A stretch of DNA of 64,000 nt from Flaccisagitta enflata (Eukaryota > Chaetognatha > Sagittoidea > Aphragmophora). Every line of letters starts with the position of its first letter. The first letter of the stretch is position 1. This document shows, in pieces, positions 35,093-45,791 of the stretch. The stretch spans positions 74,028,001 through 74,092,000 of the forward strand of contig OZ231126.1 in NCBI GenBank assembly GCA_965153355.1, given 5' to 3'. The position numbers were made by a program, and so were the translations under genes. The notes beneath the pieces are model-generated. The model worked only from the letters and a program-made list of their open reading frames with translations. It did not search any database and was not told where the DNA came from.

Positions 35093-35460
35093 ATGGTTTT
35101 ATCCGCTTCCCGACCCATTCAATACCACTTTTTTATGTTGAAATTCGCCATTTTACTTTTTTTTGATTTTGTTAAATTGTGTCAACATCCTATCATAAAA
35201 AGTATCAAAAGTGCCTCTTAAACTTCTCAGATGTATTTGATATTTATGAATAAGGTAAAAGAGAGCCTGAATATGATATGTTAAAAATTTGGTGGCGCTG
35301 CTGCATGTAGTGGAAGAGGCATCTAAAAAAAACTGCATTTTTTAAAATTCTGTTTTTGAAAAAATATGCAAATTTTGCGGTTATTTTTATGCTATCATCT
35401 GACTTCAATAGCTGAAAGGGACTCTTAAATGATTCGGGAAGCGGGCAAAACCCTATATAC
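35093..35460. mobile_element. Second MITE, abutting the first
   Basis: Inverted ends tatggttttatccgcttccc and gggaagcgggcaaaaccc, about 24 bases each with a few mismatches. It shares its left border with the MITE at 34860-35092. Confidence 0.55.
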
Positions 35461-36630
35461 ATACAATGTCAACATATCAAAGCATACTTTTTGACTGAAA
35501 TAATCATCTGTTTATGCGGGCTTATATTTTTGTCCTGCTATGATATGTTTTCAGAGCACAGTGACCCGTCCGCAACGATAGTGTGACCCCAAGTCATTCG
35601 TCGGTCTGTCCGTCAATACACCGGTCTGTATGTTCTGTCGATCTATCATTGATTCAGGTCATCTGCCCCTCCTTCTGTCCGCCCCTTTGTCCGTTGATCT
35701 ATCCATCCGTCAATCTTTCCGTCGTCCGCGATTGTTTTCTCCATTTCTGGAGAATTTGATAACACCAAAAAGCCTGAGTATTGTCGCCAGTAGCCTTATT
35801 CACCAAATCACTACCTATGACTGTATGACTGAATCGCTAAATCACTGCCTCTCCCGATGAATGATTTTTGATTAACAGGTCTCACAAAATTAGGCGGAAA
35901 GAGATGAAAGCTCGTTGAAAAGGGCTGTAATTATAGAGATATAATCAATACAAGCGATGTATATCACCAATTCATGTTCACTCTATCAACATGATGCGAA
36001 CGATGCCCAAAAAAGTAAACGGCTATCCCCTAATGAACGTAATTATGCTGATAAGTGAAAGGACACCAAATTTGGGATCGAGACGCTCTTTATAGTTTAT
36101 ACTGTTGATGCTCGACTTCCCCTTCAATAACTTAGCTATTGTCAACTTAGGCGGCTTTCTTTCTGCGTGACTGACTCTCCTGCATCAACCAACTGTACTA
36201 CACGATAAAAGGCAATTTTCTTGCGTTCCATCTTCCTAAAATGATCAATGATAAACGTTTTCCACTTTGTTGCATTTTTCCTGTCAAAATCAACAATAAT
36301 CTGACACCTCACTTTCGGTATAACACCCTCAATGTCGACCTACATGCAGGAAAGTCGCCAAGATCGCTTTACTACGTCAAAATACTAGGTCTTAGCTATC
36401 TCCATGTCAAATTTCATCATGCTGAGGGCATTTTTACTACCTATATTGATCGTTTTACTTTTCTGCCTAATTATGTGAGACCTGCTAAGCTATGAAGTTG
36501 CGTTCCGCAGCTTCGTCTCATCTTTCTCTTCAGTCTTCACCATCATTCTCTGTCTAGCCTGCCCCCCACGCCCCCGCCCACATCCCCCACGCCCCCGCCC
36601 ACATCCCCCACGCCCCCTCCCCCATCCCAC

Positions 36631-36966
36631 TATGAGCCAGATCAGCCCAGCTAAAGAAAATTCCCATACCCAGCCTCTAACCACCCAGCAATCACCCCAA
36701 AAGGCTCAAACCGCCTTCACTATGAGCCAAATCAGCCCAGCTAAAGAAAACTCCCATACCCAGCCTCTAACCACCCAGCAACCACCCCAAAAGGCTCAAA
36801 CCGCCTTCACTATCACCCAGATCAGCCTAGCTAAAGAAAATTCCCATACCCAGCCTCTAACCACCCAGCAACCACCCCAAAAGGCTCAAACCGCCTTCAC
36901 TATGAGCCAGATCAGCCTAGCTAATGAAAATTCCCATACCCAACGCCCCAATACCTTCTCATACTA
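36631..36966 (+). repeat. 90-bp tandem repeat keeping an open frame (30-residue units)
   Basis: Units start near 36631, 36721, 36811 and 36901. The plus-strand frame 36632-36967 (111 codons) reads MSQISPAKENSHTQPLTTQQ and similar in each unit, ending NTFSY and a stop. Because 90 is a multiple of three the frame is kept automatically, so this is weak evidence of coding. The preceding 36555-36625 is a GC-rich cccccacgcccccgcccac repeat. No homolog is recognised. Confidence 0.6.
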
Positions 36967-36974
36967 AAGATGTA

Positions 36975-37320
36975 AAAAGACATGGAGACATGAGGAGAAA
37001 TGAGGAGACATGAAGAGGCATGAAGTGACAAGAAGAGACACATGAAGAGACACAAGAAGAGACACATGAAGAGATGCATGAAGAGACACAGAGAAATACA
37101 AAGACACGAAGAGACATGAAGAAAGACGAAGAGAAACATGAAGAGACACAAGAAGAGACACAAGAGGAGACACATGAAAAGATGCATGAAGAGACACAGG
37201 GAAATACATGAAGAGACACATGAAGAGATACATGAAGAGACACATGAAGAGAAACAAAGAGAAATGAAGAGACACGAAGAGACACGAGGAGAAATGAAGA
37301 GAAATGAGGAGAAATGAGGA
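36975..37320. repeat. gaagagacacat minisatellite
   Basis: About 345 bases of degenerate 10-12 bp units such as gaagagacacat and gaggagaaat. The Ser/Val/Leu/Cys-rich minus-strand frames are artefacts. Confidence 0.92.
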
Positions 37321-37396
37321 GAAAAGCTCAGAAATCGCGTTTTGAAAATTTCGCGTTACGGATCTTCATTCATTCATTGCTTCAGACCCTCTTTTA

Positions 37397-37420
37397 GACA
37401 TGCGAGGACGCATCTAAAAA
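37397..37420 (-). mobile_element. Terminal hairpin of a J-family element
   Basis: agacatgcgaggacgcatct then aaaaa, as at 52514-52535 and 53371-53387. The rest of the element is not evident. Confidence 0.5.
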
Positions 37421-37441
37421 CTGGATGTAGGTATTCATTTT

Positions 37442-37581
37442 TAGTCGCGGACACGCGATTCTACACCTTGCTGTGTAGGTATGTCGGTAGGTTACGAATT
37501 TTTTTCAATTCTGAGCGGTTTCCGCATTACTGCTCCTGCCCAACCGTCCGCGACTGGATTGCCGTGTATTCTGCCTTGTTC
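37442..37581 (+). mobile_element. D-family hairpin element
   Basis: Hairpin tagtcgcggacacgcgatt, ccttgctgtgtagg, gtcggtaggtt, cccaaccgtccgcgactgg and end gccgtgtattctgccttgtt. Confidence 0.85.
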
Positions 37582-38059
37582 TTCCATTCCTCGTCTTTTC
37601 CAAGATTTGTTGATGTCAAAACGAGGGATAAGAGCAGCGAAACAATCTTTCAGAGAAATCTTTTTTCTTTCTTTAATTCCGTCGCAATGCAAGATTTTGT
37701 TAACACATGAATGAGAAAAGGTAAAACACACACAGGCACCAGGGATGTCAATTTGTAATTTTCATCACGCTACAATATATCAGAGCCAAATTTGCGTAAC
37801 ATGGAGGAGCAGTTTTGTATTCATGTATTCATAAGTGTCATTTCCGTCTGCAGATTAGATTTTGCGTTTCTGAGAATGACAGTAGTACAATAGGACTGTA
37901 AGACAGTTTGATCATAGCATCGTTGAACTGTAGGTTCAATGCCCATCAATGGTTTGCATAGGACTGAGCAGAACCCTTTTCTTAAAAAGGTTATCTTTAA
38001 CCACGATCCTTGTCAATAATTGATAGGACGAAAGTGTCGCACCCATTATACATAGAACG

Positions 38060-38505
<446 letters not shown>

Positions 38506-38516
38506 AAGAGTATTAA

Positions 38517-39384
<868 letters not shown>

Positions 39385-39409
39385 TTTCGTTTGCTTTTAG
39401 TTTTGATCG

Positions 39410-39940
39410 CTCTGTTTTTTTTCTCAAGAATTGCTACTATTTTTTTCAGGGATGGATTATTTCATGCCTTAAGTACTACAGCTATTGAAAAAAGTTTTCG
39501 ATAAGAATTGAAAGCAAAGTTAGATTTGTTTTTCATCGGCAGTTGTTAGTTTACAGTTTATTCATCAATGAAAAAAAACTTCGTCTCAAAAAACGTAGTC
39601 TAGAAATAAGTTAGAAATAGCATGAAAGCATGGTCAAATCTTGGTCAGATATTAGCAACAGACTAGTCACGTTATCAGAAAACCGTACAAAAAAACGTGA
39701 CTGGGTTCAAGCATGTTTTTTTTTCGGGAATCGATAATTACAATTAAATTGTCGAACCATATTTCTCATATATGTCTACATGCTGGCTTCGTCAGCACGT
39801 TTCTCTCCGAACTACGCAGTTGGGCAAAATCGTGTCATCCTAGTGCGTCTAGATTTGGTAAGAACTCGCTTCTACAATTGTCAAACCGGTTCTGACTAAT
39901 TTGACTACCGCGACCTCGCGGGCTCGCAGTATCCAAAAAC
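39410..39940. other. No gene seen
   Basis: AT-rich sequence upstream of the PTB-like gene. It could hold its promoter, but I see no clear TATA or initiator arrangement. Confidence 0.5.
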
Positions 39941-39946
39941 TGTTTT

Positions 39947-40055
39947 GAGTCGCAGACACGCGACTCTAAAAGAGGCTCTGAACAATCTTTTATCCCTCAG
40001 TAATGCTAGAATCAAAAAGAGTAAATGTGCATTTCCGCCCTTCCCTGCGTGTGAG
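39947..40055 (+). mobile_element. D-family fragment
   Basis: Hairpin gagtcgcagacacgcgactc, aaaagaggctctg and catttccgcccttccctgcg; the far end is lost. Confidence 0.55.
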
Positions 40056-40190
40056 CATGTGTGTGTTTGTGTGTTAAGGGGGGTGTGGATCCGCATTACT
40101 TGTGGGCTGCGTTCAAGCATTAATAATATATTTCATTCGTCATAAGCGATAGATTATACAGCAACATACTATAATCTCAGAACTTCTAGT

Positions 40191-40370
40191 AACAAGGCCG
40201 GATACACGGCTACCGAAGTCGCGTGCGGGTGGGCAAGGGCCATATTTGAGCTCACTAGACCATTTGGGCAGGAGCAGTGGAGTTAAAAATATAAAATCAT
40301 AGAAAAAAGTAAGTGACCAACCAACCGACCAACCGACCAAAGGGCAAAGCGGGTTGTGCACGCGACTAAA
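40191..40370 (-). mobile_element. A-family element lacking half of its hairpin
   Basis: Full 5' side (aacaaggccggatacacggc, agtcgcgtgcgggtgggc). At the other end gcgggttg runs straight into tgcacgcgact, so the first hairpin arm is deleted. Confidence 0.82.
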
Positions 40371-40449
40371 AAGAGAGAAAAAAAAACTAACAGAAATCAT
40401 AATTACTACTGAGAATGAGAAATGCATTGATTATACATAAACCGCTTTT

Positions 40450-40724
40450 TAGATACGGACACCCAACTCTATAAGAGGCTGTGTCCCTCCGTTGGCCCCT
40501 TGGTCCGTTAGTCGGTTGGTCCGTTGGTCTGTCGGTCCGTCACACTCGAGTTGTCACGCTCAAGTTGAAAACGCGAAAAAACGCGTTTTTAGGATGCTGC
40601 AGTTGGTATTGTTTGTGTGTGAGTGTGTAGGAAGGGGGTTGGGGTGTGGTTGGAGTGAGGCTGGGGGTTGGATGCCCCTGCCCACCCGTCCACAATAATA
40701 TTGTGACCCCGCGTCACTTGTTGA
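40450..40724 (+). mobile_element. Long C-type hairpin element
   Basis: Starts tagatacggacacccaactc, tataagaggctgtgtccctcc, ggtccgttggtc repeats, a long middle (gggtgctgcagttgg-like, gaggctgggggttgg) and ends cacccgtccacaataatattg, gtgaccccgcgtcacttgtt. Same type as 51621-51866. Confidence 0.78.
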
Positions 40725-40996
40725 TTCGTCTGGCATTGTGTTTTCTATTGTCTTTCGTCTTATGTTTTGTTTTGTTTTTAATCAACTTGTCCCTAGTCCC
40801 TGACAAACCTTTCCCTACGCTGCTGGTTTTATCCTATCATTATGATTACCGACATTGTGCGAACCACCTAATGTAAGTACACCTCTTTCTGGAGAATAAT
40901 TTCAGAATCCGTGATTCATCCGTAAGGTCAATTTTCAACTCAGTGGTAGTTGCCCTCAATTATGCCGCGGCTCAGCGGTCAGCTCTAGATTGTACC

Positions 40997-41767
40997 AATA
41001 AGGCCGGATACATACACTATGCCCATAAGAAGTCGCTTGTGGATGGGCAGGGGCAAAAATGCGAGTGGGGAGGAGCAGTATGTTGGAAGACGGGGCTCTA
41101 TTGTGGGCCTAGGCAGGGGCTGTAATGCTAACTAGTCATCCAAGGATTGCACATGGTCAGCGGTACCCGATGCCCTGCTGAGTGATCCAGTGAAGAAGTG
41201 GAGTGAGAGCAGGGCAGCGGCCCCAAAGGGCCGATGTCCTGTAGAACACAGGGGGGAATTTCGAGACGTCCGTCCGTCCTGAGGGGGCTCTAGATGGCTG
41301 ATTTATGCCAATGAAGGCATAACTGAAAGTTGGAGGGCATAATTAAGGCTTGGAGAGCAGATTTGAGGTTTTGCAGGCTGGTTTTAAGTTTGGAGGGCTG
41401 ATTGAAGGTCTGGAGGGCAGATTTGAGGTCTGGGAGGCAGATTTAGGGCATGGGAGGGGGCTGATTTGAAGCCAAGAGGGCTGATTTTAGGCCTGGAGGG
41501 CTAAATTGAGTCCTGGGAGGACTGATTTGAGGCCTTGATGGTCAACGGGGGGGGGGGACAGATGGAAGGACGGAAGGACGGACGGAGGTCTCGAAATTCC
41601 CCCCTGTGTTCTAAAGGACATCGGCCCTTTGGGGCCGCTGCCCAAAAAGTCGCCATTTCAGCCAATTTTGCGTTATCCACATTTTCGTATTGCGGACCTA
41701 TGGACCAACCAACCTAAGGAGTGCGGAAACATCCTCTTATAGAGTCGCTGAGCAAATTAGCGACTAA
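40997..41767 (-). mobile_element. K-family hairpin element split by a fold-back element
   Basis: Starts aataaggccggatacata and gaagtcgcttgtggatgggc, is interrupted at about 41135-41650, resumes, and ends in the hairpin agtcgctgagcaaattagcg, act, aaaaa. The agtcgct near one end is the inverted copy of agcgact at the other. Confidence 0.75.
41140..41650 (-). mobile_element. Fold-back element, GGGCAGCGGCCCC family, nested in the K element
   Basis: Reads in reverse from ctagtcatccaaggattgca through gcggtacccgatgccctgct and the two arms (41219-41240 and 41617-41643). The core has ggctgatttgaggcctggag-like tandem units. Confidence 0.85.
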
Positions 41768-41905
41768 AAACCGGATTTCAATATCTTTGCATGTCTAAAA
41801 CACTTCTCTTTCATCATTGGAGAAACATGATCAACATGTGTAGGCTCCTTTCCAGTTTCCTTATCGAATTCAAGATGGTCTCGCTGCGCTGGGAAACCCC
41901 ACTTT
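41764..41905 (-). CDS. Candidate exon or gene fragment, unrecognised
   Basis: The minus strand reads QRDHLEFDKETGKEPTHVDH and continues VSPMMKEKCFRHAKILKS without a stop until it meets the hairpin of the K element. The composition is protein-like and unlike the repeats around it. A possible acceptor is tttcccag near 41893; no strong donor. A fold-back element begins directly at its upstream side. Function unknown; it may be a piece of an old element protein. Confidence 0.3.
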
Positions 41906-42190
41906 TGGGCAGCGGCCCCAAAGGGCCCGATGACCTGTGCTTTCACATATAGGGAAATTTCTTCTCCTCCCTCTACTTGCGCCTCCATCTATAACTAGTC
42001 GAGTCCCAGGTTTGAGATCCAAATCCCAGCCTTGAGGGTCAAATCCCAGCTTTAAGGCCTAAATCCTCACCTTGATGTCCTGGAGAACTCAAGGGGAAGC
42101 TCCAGACTTCCGTCCTTTATTCCTTCTATCCATCCATCCACCTGTCCATCCACCCGTCCATCCATCCTTCTTCTCCCCCCTGGTTGACCA
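41905..42190 (+). mobile_element. Fold-back element, GGGCAGCGGCCCC family, one arm
   Basis: gggcagcggccccaaagggc, gacctgtgctttcacatata and tttcttctcctccctc, then caaatcccagccttgagg-like units. The second arm is missing. Confidence 0.7.
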
Positions 42191-42496
42191 TCCAGGCCTC
42201 AAATTAGTCCCAGGCTTCAATTTAGCCCTCAAAGAGGCAAATCAGCCCTCTTTAGTGCGATGCATAAAAAAAAGATACAAATTCTATTTTCAAGATTTCT
42301 ATGCTCAAAAATGACTTGAAAACTTTTTTCCAAGAAGAAATCCAAAGAGTTGGAAGAAACAAAGTAATTAGCACCAATCACAAACATTTTGGTCAATATG
42401 ACTAGGTTTTATCATAAATTGAAAACTAGGTGTTATCAATTGATGCAAGATCTTCAAATGACTTTTAGAATTGACTTTAATCATATCTAGAAAAAT

Positions 42497-42607
42497 ACCT
42501 TCCATTTGAGTCGTATCTGGCATCTGTAAGACTAGTGTCACACAAAGCCGACCGTGGACAGGATGAAATTCATCAATTTTACATGTTTGAAAATTGAACA
42601 AATCCAT
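42497..42607 (-). CDS. Candidate exon, unrecognised
   Basis: The minus strand from the ATG at 42607 reads CKIDEFHPVHGRLCVTLVLQ then MPDTTQMEG and reaches a possible donor GAAG|GTATTT. No acceptor or partner exon was found, and the residues match no family I know. Chance remains a real alternative. Confidence 0.25.
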
Positions 42608-42609
42608 AT

Positions 42610-44330
42610 GTCATCATGTAGCTTACCTATTCTTACATATGAATCCATACTTAGATTTTCTTAAGTAAGCTCATTTTTCATGCAAATTAGGCTTAAATAG
42701 ATACTTTTGGCAATTTAATTAATATAATATTTAGCTAGAAACAATTAAGAAATCAATATGACAGTAAAATTCTTATTTATTACGTTCAAGCAAACATGTG
42801 TGATCATGTTTCTGAAATTTTTTTGAATTTTTTTAGTTTTAAAAAAAAATCTCTATAAGTACCATTTCTGGCTGGGTAGGCTGTTGGAAGAAAATAAAAT
42901 TCCCCAAGCTCTTTTTTATGCCAGTGACGAGAAATCCTTTAAGGAAGCTTCATGCAAAATTTCAACCAGATCGGTCTATTATTTTAGAAGTTATGCCATT
43001 TTTTCATTTTTTCATCTGGTAGGCTGGTTGGTCTGGTTAGAAACCTCGACATTCTTTAGGTCGCATCAGAATTTAGGCAAAGGACTCTCTAGATCCAGAT
43101 ACCAACCATGCAAAATTTCATCGGGCTAACTCAAATAGTTCTTGAGATATGCGAGTTTGAATTTTGAGAAATTTTACCAAATTAAAACTTAAAAGCATCG
43201 CACATTTGTGTGAGAAGCGCTGTGTGGAAACAAAGAATTAACTACGAGACTTGGTCGGCAAGCGTTACAATTCAATTCTTATCTTTGTAGTGATCAACTT
43301 TGGAAATTCACTATGATCAAACAATTTGGAGATAAGAGTTGGAATTATAGGTGCAAGTACAGAATTTGACCTTCTTTCCCATCATGTTGATGAATTTTCC
43401 AACACTCATGTTACTATGGCGTGGCATAGTATGAATCATAGTGTGACACAAATGTGACAGCTACAACAAGGAGCACCTCTGAATTGTAACGCTCCAGGAA
43501 AATGTTTATTTCTCTTGAATGATATGGAAAAAATCCTTGAAAATCGGAGGAAAGGTCCTTCAACTAGTCCTTAATCCAATGGAAAAAGAAAAAATGCTTA
43601 ATGATTGAATAAAGATAGGCTTACAAAAAAAACTGTCCACCTAACTCCTTTTTAGTAAAAAATGACAGAAAAATAAAGGGGAAGAGTACCATAATTCAAA
43701 TTCATTTTTTGTCATCTTACAGTTGAAATATTGAATTCAAACTTTCTACACATATCAATGGATTGATAGTGATTGCTTACAAGCGATTGGATGACCCTCA
43801 TTGACATTTTTTGATTGGTTAAGCTTGCATTTTGCTTGCAGGGACAAAATCGGGACAGGCCAAAATAGACCCTTCTACCCCTGTTTTGGACCCCATAGGG
43901 GCAGTTGGTGTGGCAAAAATTGGTTTGGTTTGGCACACCAGATAGTTAGGTATGTCACCCAACCTTTGTGACCTTATGCAATTCAGCAGAAGAAGCGATG
44001 ACACTTCTACAATGGTGGAGAGTCAGGGTTTCTCGCGCGCATGGCGAAACTCGGAATTAGTCGTAACTCAATTTGTTTGAGAGTTATGTCAATTTGAGAA
44101 AAAAACATTCCTTTCTTGATGACAGCAAAAAAGGTTATGATTTTCATTGCTCTTTTTGATACTATGTCATTATTTCATCATAGAATTTAAGCAAATTGAT
44201 CAAACTTTTTGGGCTTGGTGGCAATGTCTCCGTTTTTTGAAGCTTTTTCAAATGCTCTCAAGAAGAACCTAAAAAAGTTGATTTTAAGTCCCTTAAACAT
44301 GAACTTTGGCTTGTATCTTTTTTAAGCATC
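42610..44330. other. AT-rich, no gene seen
   Basis: Contains scattered copies of the phrase atgcaaaatttca (about 42952 and 43106), followed by ccagatcggtct or by atagttcttgagatatg, typical of the AT-rich modules elsewhere in the window. Nothing convincing is encoded. Confidence 0.5.
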
Positions 44331-44340
44331 GCACTGTAAG

Positions 44341-45239
44341 CTTGAAATCAGCCTCTTAGGTTTTAAATCAGCCCCCCCATGCCTCAAATCTGACCTTCAG
44401 ACCACAAATCTGCCCTCCAGACCTTCAATCAGCCTTCCATACATCATATCATCCCTCCATGCCTCAAATTTGTCCTCTAAACCTCAAATCAGGTCTCCAA
44501 GCCTTAGTTCTGCCTTCCAGCTCTAAAATATGCATTCAGTGGCCTAAATCAGTCATCTAAGGCCTGAAATATACCCCCTCAGGACGTCTGGAAATAAACC
44601 CCTGTGTTCTACAGGAGATCGGCTCTTTGAAGCTGCTGCCCTGCTTTCACTCCACTTCTTCACCCAGCAGAGCATCAGGTACCGCTGACCATTTGGGTGC
44701 TTCACATAGCAAAAGTTCGGAGTATCCTTTCACCCTACTTGGGTAATATGGAGGAGCAAAAATCAAAAAGATGGCCATTTTCCTTTTTTCAAAATTCCTA
44801 TATCTTCCTTTTTTGATTTAGCCCTAAAGTTTCCACAGATTTCCCAGAATTCAGCAAAATCCTTTGTAGTTTTGTTACAAAAAGGACAATTATTTGTTTT
44901 AAAAAATTATGATCTTTGTAAAAATAAACTAAAATATCAGAACATAAGCTATGGAAGATCTATTGAAAAAGCAGATTAACAATTCAATAAAAAGTAGAAA
45001 CTTGTAAAAGTTAATTCAAAGAATATGAGCATATTGTTTTATGCCACTGCATTATGCTAATCAGGTCCTCAAAAGCAATTTTTTAAAAAACGAAGATGAA
45101 CAATTTTTAATAAAATAAAAATGATACGAGTCCTGAAATTAATCACTCTGTATTAAGTAAAGAGGTTGAAAAGAAGTAACTAACTTTTGCTATTTGAAGC
45201 ACCCAAGCTGACCATGTGCGATCCTTGGATGACTAGTTG
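44341..45239 (+). mobile_element. Fold-back family element interrupted by a MITE
   Basis: Core units (cctcaaatctgaccttcag-like), the arm cctgtgttctacaggagatc, the tail accgctgaccat to 44692, and the rest of the tail (gctgaccatgtgcgatcc to gactag) at 45207-45239. The left arm is not evident. Confidence 0.75.
44693..45206. mobile_element. MITE with 9-bp target duplication (Mutator-like size)
   Basis: Ends are inverted copies of TTGGGTGCTTCANATAGCAA followed by AAGTT (25 bases, one mismatch). The 9-mer GCTGACCAT is present once before (44684-44692) and once after (45207-45215), and the host family has it only once. 514 bp, no coding. Confidence 0.9.
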
Positions 45240-45296
45240 ATAAAATTTCTGCCTTGCAGCCAATAGCCTTTTCCACAATCCCAATGGACAGATAAA

Positions 45297-45408
45297 AACA
45301 GACAGACAGACAGACACAGACAGACATAGGCAGACACAGACAGACATAGGCAGACACAGACAGACAGACTAAAAGACAGACAGATAGTGACAGACAGACA
45401 GACAGACA
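45297..45408. repeat. (CAGA)n microsatellite
   Basis: cagacagacagacaca and tagg-interrupted tetranucleotide repeat, including a higher-order acagacagacataggcag unit. Confidence 0.93.
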
Positions 45409-45791
45409 ATTGTCTGGTCAAGCATTTTGTGACTTTCATCAAAGCGACATGGTCATGGATCTGTCTATTCTGTTTTGGTGCCTGTGGAGCAGAAAGATAT
45501 GTGTTATTTTTTCATTTTCTGTCTGTTTTTTTTTATTTTGATTGATAGGAGATAGGAAAAAATTGATAAGCTTGTCGGAAACTTGATGAGAGGAAATTGT
45601 GCACCTCGGAAAATTTTCAATACATGAACGCCCGCTGGTTCATAGCAAATATCCTAAAACATACGTTACTGCAGTATCTAATGACCAAGTATCAAATGTA
45701 ATTGTGTTAAAAATTCAACAGATACTCAACAGTACTTAGCTTGTGGTACATTTTCTTGAAATTCAACTATTTTTCTTGTGATTATCTTTTT

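Noticed and set aside
36241-36495. Open frame of 84 codons (plus strand)
   Set aside because: It overlaps phrases (atgtcaaatttcatcatg) shared with the AT-rich repeat modules, and no splice or start signal stands out.
36921-37285. Minus-strand frames rich in Ser, Val, Leu and Cys
   Set aside because: Produced by the gaagagacacat minisatellite; three overlapping frames give similar low-complexity strings.
37880-37990. tRNA gene or tRNA-derived SINE (ggttcaatgcc resembles a B box)
   Set aside because: No cloverleaf can be drawn, the A box is poor and no second copy is seen in the window.
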